From: Dysgonomonas sp. PF1-14
Lineage (GTDB): Bacteria; Bacteroidota; Bacteroidia; Bacteroidales; Dysgonomonadaceae
DNA length: 64,000 bases
Assembly: GCF_029892965.1 (NCBI RefSeq)
Contig: NZ_JARXWN010000001.1
Coordinates: 1-64,000, forward strand
Direction of reading: 5' to 3'
Positions within the stretch are counted from its first letter, which is position 1; each line of letters starts with the position of its first letter. The notes under the pieces are model-generated. The model was not told where the DNA came from. It searched no databases and worked only from the letters and a program-made list of their open reading frames with translations. Position numbers and translations under genes: made by a program. Positions 28,454 through 35,117 of the stretch are shown here, piece after piece.

Positions 28454-28483
28454 TTGCATTTTTCAAAAGAATAAATATCTTTG
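28454..28483 (+). promoter_or_regulatory. Bacteroidota promoter upstream of the methyltransferase leader
   Basis: TTG at 28454-28456, a 19-nt spacer and TATCTTTG at 28476-28483 fit the consensus very well. The start site would be near 28490, leaving a leader of about 240 nt before the methyltransferase ATG. Confidence 0.65.
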
Positions 28484-28527
28484 CCCTATCATAACGAATT
28501 TATGTATTCTACAAACAAACAAATATT

Positions 28528-28606
28528 GGTGAGGTAAATAATCTGTAGTCCTTTTACAGATTATCCCTTCGGCGCTTTTGAATAATTGTCATTATTCAAA
28601 ACCTTT
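28528..28606 (+). ncRNA. Structured leader with two perfect hairpins (candidate cis-regulatory RNA or small RNA)
   Basis: Hairpin 1 pairs ATAATCTGTA (28538-28547) with TACAGATTAT (28555-28564). Hairpin 2 pairs TTTTGAATAAT (28576-28586) with ATTATTCAAAA (28591-28601). AGGT (28532-28535) can pair with ACCT (28601-28604, sharing one base with hairpin 2) to close a three-way junction, with CCTTCGGCGC joining the hairpins. It lies in the long leader between the promoter and the methyltransferase gene. It matches no riboswitch class I can name. Confidence 0.45.
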
Positions 28607-28727
28607 TCTATTTACATATAAGTAATAAATTTTTCATGCTTGCACATGTAAGATGTCTGCGTCTTTATGTACCTGCCAAACTCCAATATTTGGATGAAAT
28701 AATTTCATAACAAAAGAATTAACGATC

Positions 28728-29510
28728 ATGAATACAAAATATGAATTAAGCAATATACAAAACATCAGTCTTGACGAAATATATACAGAATGTAGCGGAC
28801 CGGGTGGTCTCAGGCTAGTAGACTTCCTTGCCAAGAAAATGGGAATAGAAACCGGGAAGAAGCTGTTGGACGCAGGAGCAAACAGAGGTTTTCCAACCTG
28901 TTACCTGACTAAGAAATACAATACATTCACCATAGCTATAGACCCTTGGGACGACCGTACAAGCCAACGGCCTCAGGTAGATTATATAACGGAGAATGCA
29001 AGCAAATGGAATGTTGCCGACAGGCTGATAGCAATGAAGCTAGCCTTGCCGGAGACATTCTTTGCCAACGGAACTTTCGACTATGTGTATTCGACCACTA
29101 CACTGGAAATGATAAGGACACTGGAAGGCGAAGAAGGATATCGGAATGCAGTAAAAGAAATATTCAGAGTACTGAAACCCGGCGGCATATTCGGACTGGC
29201 TGAACCAATGCACCTCGAAACGGAAATCCCCGAAGACCTCATCCCTTATCTGTCGCAGGAATCTTTTGCATGGAAAGACTGCTTCAAGAGCCTTTCGCAT
29301 ACACTGGAAGCAATATATGCAGCAGGATTTGAGGTTGTCGAAGCAGATTATGCTCCCGATGCTAACCTGTGGTGGCAAGAGTATGCAGCGCATGACCCTT
29401 ACTGTAAGCTGAATCCGGACGAAGACCCAAAAACATTGGCTGTAGATAACGGACGCTGGACAAGCTTCGGATATATTGTCGCTCGAAAACCTTTGGGTAT
29501 AATAAAGTAA
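28728..29510 (+). CDS. Class I SAM-dependent methyltransferase
   Basis: 260 aa. The SAM-binding motif I is KLLDAGANRGFPTCYL (about 45-60), followed by FTIAIDPWDD (acidic end of strand 2) and GTFDYVYSTTTLEMI (motif IV region), then EIFRVLKPGGIFGLAEP, the post-motif strand typical of UbiE/ArsM-type enzymes. The substrate cannot be assigned. It is followed after 6 nt by a GNAT acetyltransferase gene, so the two are likely co-transcribed. Confidence 0.85.
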   Translation: MNTKYELSNIQNISLDEIYTECSGPGGLRLVDFLAKKMGIETGKKLLDAGANRGFPTCYLTKKYNTFTIAIDPWDDRTSQRPQVDYITENASKWNVADRLIAMKLALPETFFANGTFDYVYSTTTLEMIRTLEGEEGYRNAVKEIFRVLKPGGIFGLAEPMHLETEIPEDLIPYLSQESFAWKDCFKSLSHTLEAIYAAGFEVVEADYAPDANLWWQEYAAHDPYCKLNPDEDPKTLAVDNGRWTSFGYIVARKPLGIIK

Positions 29511-29516
29511 TCCGGA

Positions 29517-30023
29517 ATGGAAATGGAAATATTAAGACTACGAATTGTTCCGCTCAGTGTGGAACATTTCCGTCTGTTTCTGGACGAGACAGAAAAGATG
29601 GAATTGCAAATGGGATTAACTCCTTCAAGAGAAATCCCCGATGAACATACCCGACAGGCAATGGAAGACCTTTATGCAAAAGCAATAGCGTATCCCGAGC
29701 ATTATTACTGGTACACCAACTGGCAAATAATACTCAAATCTGAAAATAAATCTATAGGCAGTGCCTGTTTTATGAAAGATGAGAGCGCACCATCGCAAGT
29801 AGAAATCGGCTATGGGACAAATGCAAAATACCGCAACAAAGGTTTTATGACAGAAGCAGTACAGGCATTGTGCAAATGGGCACTGCAACAACCCTATATA
29901 AAATGTATAACGGCTGAGACGGAAATAAATAACATACCATCGCAGCGGGTGTTGGAAAAATGCAAGATGCACAGATACAGACAAACCAATGAAAGCATTT
30001 GGTGGAAACTAGAAAAAGAATAA
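29517..30023 (+). CDS. GNAT acetyltransferase, RimJ/RimL type
   Basis: 168 aa. N-terminal LRLRIVPLSVEHFRLFLDET is the RimJ-like strand; acetyl-CoA site region VEIGYGTNAKYRNKGFMTEA (Q/RxxGxG/A equivalent is NKGFMTEA), and the C-terminal NIPSQRVLEKCKMHRYRQTN. Cytoplasmic; acceptor unknown. Start at 29517 is 6 nt past the methyltransferase stop; an internal Met3 is an alternative. Confidence 0.85.
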   Translation: MEMEILRLRIVPLSVEHFRLFLDETEKMELQMGLTPSREIPDEHTRQAMEDLYAKAIAYPEHYYWYTNWQIILKSENKSIGSACFMKDESAPSQVEIGYGTNAKYRNKGFMTEAVQALCKWALQQPYIKCITAETEINNIPSQRVLEKCKMHRYRQTNESIWWKLEKE

Positions 30024-30070
30024 AAATAAGAGTGCCAATCAAATTTAAACAGTTACTAATACTAAAGAAT

Positions 30071-30535
30071 ATGAGAATAATATCGATACGGGAAAATCCC
30101 GAATACATGAGCATAGCCATTCAATATTTTCAGAGTAAATGGCCTTCGGTCTATCCCCCTATTTATGAAGATTGTATCATACATGCCATTACATCCGATA
30201 TGCCGCTTCCCCAGTGGTATCTATTGGAAAAGGACGGGGAGATAATCGGTTGTGCCGGACTTATCACAAATGATTTTATCAGCAGGATGGATCTATACCC
30301 CTGGATATGTGCCCTGTATATAGAGGAAACCCATAGAGGGAATGCCTATAGTACATTATTGTTAGAAAAATCGAAACACGATGCAGCTAAAGCGGGGTTT
30401 AAAAGCATCTATCTAAGTACATATCATATAGGGTTCTACGAAAAATACGGATTCGATTATATCGGTCAGGGTTACCATCCATGGGAAGAAGAGTCGCGGA
30501 TATATAAGTCTGAAACAAATTTAGAATTATTATAA
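30071..30535 (+). CDS. GNAT acetyltransferase
   Basis: 154 aa from the ATG at 30071 (MRIISIRENPEYMSIAIQYF); the frame is open from 29999, but that would overlap the previous gene and lacks family sequence. ICALYIEETHRGNAYSTLL is the acetyl-CoA-binding region, and STYHIGFYEKYGFDYIGQGY the C-terminal strand. Third gene of the methyltransferase/GNAT cluster. Substrate unknown. Confidence 0.83.
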   Translation: MRIISIRENPEYMSIAIQYFQSKWPSVYPPIYEDCIIHAITSDMPLPQWYLLEKDGEIIGCAGLITNDFISRMDLYPWICALYIEETHRGNAYSTLLLEKSKHDAAKAGFKSIYLSTYHIGFYEKYGFDYIGQGYHPWEEESRIYKSETNLELL

Positions 30536-30633
30536 ACTTCATTAAAATATTATCCGATGTGATTCGTCTAAGATAATAAGCGACTAATAGAAAAAGGTAT
30601 TTATAAATGCTAAAAAACGCACAGATGAGCGAG

Positions 30634-31371
30634 ATGAGTAATAAAGTAGCACTTGTCAGTGGAGGAGCACAGGGAATGGGCGCCGAAGAGGTACGCCTGT
30701 TGGTATGGGAAGGAGCCAAAGTAGTCTTTGGGGATATTGCCGACAGCGAAGGAAAGCAGTTAGCAGAAGAATTGGGCGATAGTGTGCGTTTTGTTCATCT
30801 GGATGTAACTAAACCCGAAGACTGGAATAAGGCAGTGGAAACAGCCGAAAAAGAATTCGGACATGTAAATGTACTTATCAACAATGCCGAAATCGTAGAT
30901 AACGGTGCGTTTGAAGAATACTCAGCCGAACAGTTTAGCAATGTACTGGATGTAAATCTGATAGGCACCTTCAACGGGATGAAGGCTGTAACCTCATCGA
31001 TGAAGGCTGCAAAAGGTGGTTCTATCATCAATATATCATCTACTGCCGGAATGACGGGCTATCCTCTTATTTCAGGTTATGCAGCATCTAAATGGGCTGT
31101 ACGCGGATTGACAAAGAGTGTTGCCCTCGAACTGGGCAAATACAATATACGGGTCAACTCGGTGCATCCGGGACGTGTGCAAACCCATATGGATAACAAT
31201 AACGAAATGAAAACGCTGCACATAGCACTCAACAGAATAGGTCAGCCAAAAGAAATTGCTGATGTCATCCTGTTTCTGGCAGGCGACGAGTCGTCTTTCA
31301 TTACAGGAACAGAGATTGTAGTGGACGGTGGTGAGACAGCCGGGATGGCAATCGGTAGTATGGAAGAATAA
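30634..31371 (+). CDS. Short-chain dehydrogenase/reductase
   Basis: 245 aa from the ATG at 30634 (MSNKVALVSGGAQGMG); starts at 30607 and 30625 are also open. Classical SDR: cofactor motif GGAQGMG, acidic FGDIADSEG that favours NAD, HLDVTKPED, catalytic Ser in NISSTAGMTG, and YxxxK as YAASK. The usual NNAG motif reads NNAE here, an unusual change next to the active site. C-terminal LAGDESSFITGTEIVVDGG is the family ending. Likely an alcohol, sugar or steroid dehydrogenase; substrate not assignable. Confidence 0.88.
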   Translation: MSNKVALVSGGAQGMGAEEVRLLVWEGAKVVFGDIADSEGKQLAEELGDSVRFVHLDVTKPEDWNKAVETAEKEFGHVNVLINNAEIVDNGAFEEYSAEQFSNVLDVNLIGTFNGMKAVTSSMKAAKGGSIINISSTAGMTGYPLISGYAASKWAVRGLTKSVALELGKYNIRVNSVHPGRVQTHMDNNNEMKTLHIALNRIGQPKEIADVILFLAGDESSFITGTEIVVDGGETAGMAIGSMEE

Positions 31372-31387
31372 CAATCTCCTAAATAGA

Positions 31388-31423
31388 AAATATCCCTGTA
31401 CAGAGTTCTGCACAGGGATATTT
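31388..31423. terminator. Bidirectional terminator between SDR and transaldolase genes
   Basis: 12-bp perfect stem (AAATATCCCTGT / ACAGGGATATTT) with a 12-nt loop between convergent genes; T-rich on both sides. Confidence 0.8.
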
Positions 31424-31438
31424 CATTTTATAGTTTTT

Positions 31439-32095
31439 CTATCCGTTCACTTTCTTATAGTCGGCAAGGAAAGTAGCCAGACCGCTATCGGTAAGCGGAT
31501 GTTTGAGCAATCCTTTAATAGCAGGAAGCGGGCAGGTAGCCACGTCGGCACCTACCTCTATACATTGTATGATATGTTGTGTACTGCGTATAGATGCCGC
31601 TAATACTTGCGTTTCCATATCGTAAGTAGCGTACATATCCACAATTTTACCTACCAGTTCGATACCATCGCTCGAAATATCGTCGAGGCGTCCTACAAAC
31701 GGCGACACATAGGTGGCTCCCGCTTTTGCGGCAAGTAGCGCCTGCCCTACCGAAAAGATAAGCGTGCAATTGGTGCGTATGCCTTTTTTGCTGAAATATT
31801 TAATCGCTTTTATCCCATCTTCGATACAAGGCACTTTCACCACGATGTTAGGGTGTAGAGCTGCAAGCTCCTCCCCTTCGCGTATCATGCCTGTATAGTC
31901 TGTGGCAATCACTTCAGCACTAACATCGCCATCTACAATCTTGCAGATGGCGAGATAATGCTTGCGCTGGTTTTCTACTCCTTTGATTCCTTCTTTCGCC
32001 ATCAGTGACGGGTTTGTAGTTACACCGTCCAATACCCCCAGATCGTTGGCTTCGCGTATCTGATCGAGGTTAGCTGTATCAATAAAAAACTTCAT
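31439..32095 (-). CDS. fsa: Transaldolase / fructose-6-phosphate aldolase family (TalC/FSA)
   Basis: 218 aa, the length of the small decameric FSA/TalC type. [20 protein letters not shown] and [12 protein letters not shown] are the family start; the Schiff-base Lys is in [17 protein letters not shown]; the later [20 protein letters not shown] and [15 protein letters not shown] are conserved. Catalyses dihydroxyacetone transfer or aldol reactions in the non-oxidative pentose phosphate pathway. Stands alone, minus strand; transaldolase and aldolase members cannot be told apart here. Confidence 0.92.
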   Translation of the reverse strand: MKFFIDTANLDQIREANDLGVLDGVTTNPSLMAKEGIKGVENQRKHYLAICKIVDGDVSAEVIATDYTGMIREGEELAALHPNIVVKVPCIEDGIKAIKYFSKKGIRTNCTLIFSVGQALLAAKAGATYVSPFVGRLDDISSDGIELVGKIVDMYATYDMETQVLAASIRSTQHIIQCIEVGADVATCPLPAIKGLLKHPLTDSGLATFLADYKKVNG

Positions 32096-32244
32096 GATAT
32101 ATTGTTTTTAAGTACGTTCTATATTATTCAAATATCAGAATATATTTTAATAAAAACAATTATACGCAGGGGATTGTTTCACAGCTTATTTTTTATGGGC
32201 GATAAGACACTGTATAAATATTACGGGAAATTTATCTATACAGG

Positions 32245-32433
32245 AAAGCGGTCTTTGAATAACCAGTGTACTAGATTATAGAGTTAGCTACACCTTGTTC
32301 CGCTGAACGATGTTTCTAGTTTACTAGAAAAAAGAATTGCAAAGTAATCGGCGGAGCCAAATTTAAACTAGCAAGCTAGTAAACTAAAAAAACTAGTAAA
32401 CTAGTAAGAGTTGTCAGGTTTTAGTTAAATTCA
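32245..32433 (+). repeat. Left arm of a long inverted repeat (partner 39256-39446)
   Basis: About 189 bp, almost identical to the reverse complement of 39256-39446; differences are a few substitutions and a small indel near the ends. The arm is CTAG-rich (ACTAGTAAACTAGTAAG) and ends in the dispersed motif GTCAGGTTTTAGTTAAA. The two arms bracket 7.2 kb including the RNA array and the thiol operon. Confidence 0.9.
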
Positions 32434-32760
32434 CCTCACCCCGACCCTTTCCAAAGTGAGAGGGGGTTGCAAAGCCCAAAAAGGGAACGAGCTTGTAGGG
32501 GCGAACCCATGTGTTCGCCCGAAGATCAAATAAACGGGCAGACACGTAGGTCAGCCCATACGAAAAACAGAAAATAATGCTAGCAAACTAGTAGACTATA
32601 AACTAATAAACTTGTAAGAAATGTGAGGTTTTAGTTAATTAAAATGGAGTGTACTAGTTATAAGTGTACTAGTATACTAGAAAAAAGAAAAACTAGCAAG
32701 CAAGTAAACTTAAAAACTAGTAAACTTGTAACTTATGTCGGGTTTTAGTTAAAATTACAC
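32434..32760 (+). repeat. CTAG-rich repeat region with three copies of a dispersed motif
   Basis: No gene seen. It holds a palindrome GTAGGGGCGAAC...GTTCGCCC (32495-32520), also present in altered form at 56622-56648, and further degenerate copies of the CTAG-rich unit (about 32574-32640 and 32640-32755). Each ends in GGTTTTAGTTAA (32626-32640, 32739-32755), as does the inverted-repeat arm just before. Probably a graveyard of small repeats. Confidence 0.65.
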
Positions 32761-32761
32761 T

Positions 32762-32847
32762 TTTATAAAAAATAATTTCATCCACGCAAAAAGATTGCGC
32801 AACACCTGTTTTACTTTGTATCATCAAACAAGCGATCATTGAATTAC
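32762..32847 (+). promoter_or_regulatory. Upstream block of Y RNA-like gene A (copy of the array promoter region)
   Basis: Related by eye to 33489-33573 and 34634-34716: each has AATAATTT, GCAAAAAGATTGC (or a close variant), a TTTACTTTG box and an ATTGAATTA or TTGAATTA block. The conservation immediately before three tRNA-mimic RNAs argues that this is their promoter region; exact -33/-7 boxes are uncertain. Here the block is cut off from its RNA by a 182-bp insertion. Confidence 0.5.
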
Positions 32848-32850
32848 TAA

Positions 32851-33032
32851 GAGCCTGTTTAAATTTTATTCGTTTAGGTTTTCAGCACTATTTTTGGAAT
32901 GATTTTTTCTTATCTGAAGCGCGAATAGCGGGCTATTCAAGCTGAAGAAAGGGGAAAATCGGACAAAAAGAGACTGAAAATGAACGAAAAAAGAACGATA
33001 ACAAAATGTTTTGGTAAAATTTAAACAGGCTC
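32851..33032 (+). mobile_element. 182-bp MITE-like element
   Basis: Perfect 18-bp terminal inverted repeats (GAGCCTGTTTAAATTTTA and its complement) flanked by direct TAA duplications at 32848-32850 and 33033-33035. TNA duplications are typical of ISL2-group IS5-family transposases. No transposase is encoded. Removing it and one TAA joins the conserved upstream block to RNA A exactly as in the uninterrupted copies at 33574 and 34717. Confidence 0.82.
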
Positions 33033-33049
33033 TAATTATATAAGGAATA

Positions 33050-33207
33050 AACAAGTGCCGTAGATAAGGGTTACTTCGCATTATTAATGCCCGGGTCGTG
33101 GGTTCGATTCCCACCACTCCTACTATTTAAGTTGAAAAACATGAAGGGAGTGTAGCTCAGTGGATAGAGCAGGAACACAGTCCCTTTTCGCCTGTCGCCT
33201 TGTTTTT
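33050..33207 (+). ncRNA. Y RNA-like tRNA mimic A (circularly permuted tRNA fold)
   Basis: Outer stem ACAAG (33051) with CTTGT (ends 33203), then GC/GC and AAGGG/CCCTT around conserved internal-loop strands CGTAGA and TTTTCGCCTGT. Inside, the tRNA order is permuted: T-arm GTGGG-TTCGATT-CCCAC and 3' acceptor CACTCCT come first, then a linker of about 25 nt, the 5' acceptor GGGAGTG, TA and a D-arm GCTCAGTGGATAGAGC. The acceptor has seven pairs. A T-run follows the stem. This is the layout described for bacterial YrlA RNAs, which bind the ring protein Ro60. Family assignment is by structure only. Confidence 0.7.
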
Positions 33208-33211
33208 ATAT

Positions 33212-33401
33212 ACTCCTATAGCTTAAATGGAAAAGCCTGTGGAAAAATTAGATCTTACCACAGAGTGTGCGGATATCCCCGTTGCAGATTGCAGTGGGTA
33301 GATTTTACAGATGCACCGAAATTCGTAACTGTAGAGTAGGGAAGCGTATTTAGAGCCGTACTGCCTGAAAGGGAATATGAGTTCGAGCCTCATTAGGAGT
33401 A
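33212..33401 (+). ncRNA. tRNA-like RNA with a 140-nt insert in place of the anticodon arm
   Basis: Normal-order tRNA ends: acceptor ACTCCTA (33212-33218) pairs with TAGGAGT (33394-33400); spacer TA; D-arm GCTT-AAATGGAA-AAGC with the conserved GG; T-arm ATGAG-TTCGAGC-CTCAT. All pairs are perfect. Between position 26 and the T-arm there are about 140 nt instead of an anticodon arm, starting with a CTGTGG/CCACAG hairpin. No anticodon stem can be identified and no group I intron core was recognised. Starts 9 nt after the end of RNA A, so it may share its transcript. Confidence 0.6.
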
Positions 33402-33488
33402 CAAGATTTTCGTCTTTTCTGTTACCCTTCTGAAACTAATTTATCTATGTAGTAAAAGAGGTCTTTTTGATAAGATGGAATAAATATA
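33402..33488 (+). other. Short spacer within the RNA array
   Basis: AT-rich spacer between the tRNA-like RNA and the second promoter block; no gene, repeat or hairpin of note was found here. Confidence 0.4.
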
Positions 33489-33573
33489 TAATAATTTGCC
33501 GCTGCGCAAAAAGATTGCATCCCACCCTTTTTACTTTGCAGTATCAAATGAAGAGTTCTTTGAATTAAGATAT
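33489..33573 (+). promoter_or_regulatory. Upstream block of Y RNA-like gene B
   Basis: Nearly identical to 34634-34716, upstream of RNA C. It contains TTTGCCGCTGCGCAAAAAG, TTTACTTTGCAGTATCAAAT and TTCTTTGAATTAAGATA just before the RNA. A start site at about 33570 would place TTCTTTG at -7 and ACTTTG near -33. Functional boxes are inferred from conservation. Confidence 0.55.
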
Positions 33574-33706
33574 AAACAAGTGCCGTAGGATAGGGTTACT
33601 TCGCATTAACCGCCCGGGTCGCGGGTTCGATTCCCGCCGTCTTTCGAGACGTAGCTCAGTAGGTAGAGCAGGAAACAGTCCCTTTCCGCCTGTTGCCTTG
33701 TTTTTT
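33574..33706 (+). ncRNA. Y RNA-like tRNA mimic B (acceptor closed by UUCG)
   Basis: Outer stem ACAAG/CTTGT, AGGG/CCCT, conserved strands CCGTAGGA and TTTCCGCCTGTTGCC, then a T6 run. Permuted tRNA module: T-arm GCGGG-TTCGATT-CCCGC, then a 5-bp acceptor CGTCT-TTCG-AGACG closed by a stable UUCG tetraloop, TA, and a D-arm GCTC-AGTAGGTA-GAGC. With the acceptor sealed there is no free 3' end for CCA or an amino acid, so it can only be a mimic. Same layout as published YrlA RNAs. Confidence 0.75.
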
Positions 33707-33709
33707 GAT

Positions 33710-33854
33710 ATCCCTATGGCTTAAATGTGGACGGTCTGTGGTAAAATTGTATTTTACAGATGCATCAAAACTTGTAAGTGTAAAGTAGGGAAACGTATAT
33801 ATAAGGCTATACTATCCGTAGCGGAGAATATGAGTTTGGGCCTCTTTAAGAGTA
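33710..33854 (+). ncRNA. Decayed copy of the tRNA-like insert RNA
   Basis: Aligns with 33212-33401 along its length (CCCTATGGCTTAAATG, TTTTACAGATGCA, GTAGGGAAACGTAT, GAATATGAGTTTGGGCCTC) but lacks about 45 internal nt. The acceptor (ATCCCTA with TAAGAGT) and T-stem no longer pair well. A CTGT...TAAAAT/ATTTTACAG hairpin is kept. Probably a degenerating duplicate. It ends 16 nt before the start codon of the next gene and so also forms that gene's leader. Confidence 0.5.
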
Positions 33855-33870
33855 CAAAAATATATGAATT

Positions 33871-34623
33871 ATGATTAATATTATTGAAAAAAAAATAGAT
33901 CTGATTGAAAATTTCATTGATGAGTATTACTCTAATGGAGGATGTGTAGAATTTGCATTCTATGAGATAAAGGAAAATTATTTAGGTGAAAAGTCGGACG
34001 ATGAATACTTGAATCACCTTATGACTGCTACGCAAATCTTGGAATTGATAAATTATGAAACAAATTTTCATTTCAATAAAGCAAGATATAGTTACAATTG
34101 CATCAAGGGGTTGATAAGTCTGGATGATTTACCAAATAGTACCACTGATTATTCCGATTTGGTTGCAAACGGACGGAAAATTTCTCTGGAAGAATTTTTA
34201 GGCCCCTATTTTGATGTTGAAAAAAATATGCCATATATCAAAGGCCGGAAGGATAACTCTACTTTAAACTCATACTTCAGATACACTGATGATGAATGTT
34301 CCGGGAATGCACTGCCAATGAATGAATTGGTTAAGAAGCATATGGAGAAATTTCCGTCTTGCGACAATGGATTTATCTATGCACTTATACAACCACCCTA
34401 TAGCATGAGTTTTGGTGAGACATTGAAAGACAGGGGAGAATACGTACTCAATTTCTTCGATCTGTTGTTTGATAATCTGGATAAAATAGTGGTCTATAAG
34501 TGGAGTACCGATTGTAATCCATATTTTAATGCAGGCAAAGAATGGTGGGGCGCATACTTTTGGACTGTCTACAATCCGGTGAAGGACATCTATATAGGGA
34601 TAGTAGCATCTACAACAGACTAA
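33871..34623 (+). CDS. Hypothetical protein, possibly immunity-like, embedded in the RNA array
   Basis: 250 aa, no signal peptide or membrane segment. Acidic and aromatic-rich. The C-terminus NPYFNAGKEWWGAYFWTVYN plus IYIGIVASTTD is a pattern I associate with small cytoplasmic proteins of Bacteroidota toxin-immunity islands; this is recollection, not a search result. No promoter is seen between the preceding tRNA-like RNA and the ATG, so it is probably read from the RNA B promoter. No Ro60/TROVE, RtcB or nuclease motif is visible. Function unknown. Confidence 0.65.
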   Translation: MINIIEKKIDLIENFIDEYYSNGGCVEFAFYEIKENYLGEKSDDEYLNHLMTATQILELINYETNFHFNKARYSYNCIKGLISLDDLPNSTTDYSDLVANGRKISLEEFLGPYFDVEKNMPYIKGRKDNSTLNSYFRYTDDECSGNALPMNELVKKHMEKFPSCDNGFIYALIQPPYSMSFGETLKDRGEYVLNFFDLLFDNLDKIVVYKWSTDCNPYFNAGKEWWGAYFWTVYNPVKDIYIGIVASTTD

Positions 34624-34633
34624 AAAAATAAAA

Positions 34634-34716
34634 AATAATTTGCCGCTGCGCAAAAAGGTTGCATTCCGCCCTTTTTACTTTGCAGTATCAAATGAGAGTT
34701 CTTTGAATTAAGATAT
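34634..34716 (+). promoter_or_regulatory. Upstream block of Y RNA-like genes C-F
   Basis: Direct repeat of 33489-33573 with a handful of differences (for example one A fewer in AAATGAGAGTT). It is the only such block before four closely packed RNAs (C to F, gaps of 7-11 nt), which suggests one precursor processed into four RNAs. Confidence 0.55.
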
Positions 34717-34849
34717 AAACAAGTGCCGTAGGATAGGGTTACTTCGCATTAACCGCCCGGGTCGCGGGTTCGATTCCCGCCGTCTTTCGAGATGTAGCTC
34801 AGTTGGTAGAGCAGGAAACAGTCCCTTTCCGCCCGTTGCCTTGTTTTTT
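34717..34849 (+). ncRNA. Y RNA-like tRNA mimic C (near-identical to B)
   Basis: Differs from RNA B at only a few bases: GATG for GACG after the tetraloop, GTTGGTAGAGC for GTAGGTAGAGC in the D-arm and CCCGTTG for CCTGTTG on the 3' strand. T-arm GCGGG/CCCGC and the UUCG-closed acceptor are retained; the last acceptor pair becomes C-A/T-type. The B and C units, including their upstream blocks (about 217 nt), are a direct duplication. Confidence 0.75.
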
Positions 34850-34859
34850 GATATATACA

Positions 34860-34971
34860 AACAAGTGTCGTAAAGAAGAGTTACTTCGGTAGAAATGTTA
34901 TATACATTATTGTGGGTTCAAATCCCACTATCCATTAGGATATTGGCTCTTTTTGCTTGTTACCTTGTTTT
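34860..34971 (+). ncRNA. Y RNA-like tRNA mimic D (D-arm missing)
   Basis: Outer stem ACAAG/CTTGT; the next pair is GT/AC where A-C and F have GC/GC, a compensatory change; then AAGAG/CTCTT. Conserved CGTAAA, TTACTTCG and TTTTTGCTTGTTACC. The module has T-arm GTGGG-TTCAAAT-CCCAC and acceptor TATCC-ATTA-GGATA closed by a 4-nt loop, but the D-arm is absent. A small AATGT/ACATT hairpin precedes the T-arm. Confidence 0.68.
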
Positions 34972-34978
34972 AAGGTAA

Positions 34979-35109
34979 ACAGAATGTCGTAGAAAAGAGA
35001 TACTTCGCTGCCATTAAGGGGGAGGAATAGTGAGACCGTAAAATCGGTGAGACTATCCGGTTCGAATCCGGCTAGCGTGCCCCCGTCTCTGATCGCTTGT
35101 TACTTCTGT
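34979..35109 (+). ncRNA. Y RNA-like RNA E with a different effector module
   Basis: Outer stem changes to ACAGAA/TTCTGT with full complementarity, then GT/AC and AAGAGA/TCTCT; conserved CGTAGA, TACTTCG and TCGCTTGTTAC. The module differs: a GGGGG/CCCCC stem (starting about 35019) encloses a hairpin ATAGT-GAG-ACCG/CGGT-GAG-ACTAT and a T-arm CCGG-TTCGAAT-CCGG, i.e. in normal rather than permuted order. So the Y stem is shared while the cargo structure is not. Confidence 0.62.
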
Positions 35110-35117
35110 GAGAAATA

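Noticed and set aside
28528-28606. Known riboswitch (SAM, SAH, preQ1, purine) upstream of the methyltransferase
   Set aside because: None of the conserved core motifs of these classes could be matched; kept as an unassigned structured leader.
32360-32760. CRISPR array (repeated CTAG-rich units)
   Set aside because: Units are degenerate, unevenly spaced and without unique spacers; no cas genes are in the window.
32866-33117. Minus-strand 83-codon frame beginning MVGIEPTTRA
   Set aside because: It is the antisense of the T-arm of tRNA mimic A and of the MITE; VGIEPTT-type starts are a known artefact of translating tRNA antisense.
33212-33401. tmRNA or a tRNA interrupted by a group I intron
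   Set aside because: No tag-peptide frame with tmRNA-like ends, acceptor unlike tmRNA, and the 140-nt insert is too short and lacks a recognisable intron core.
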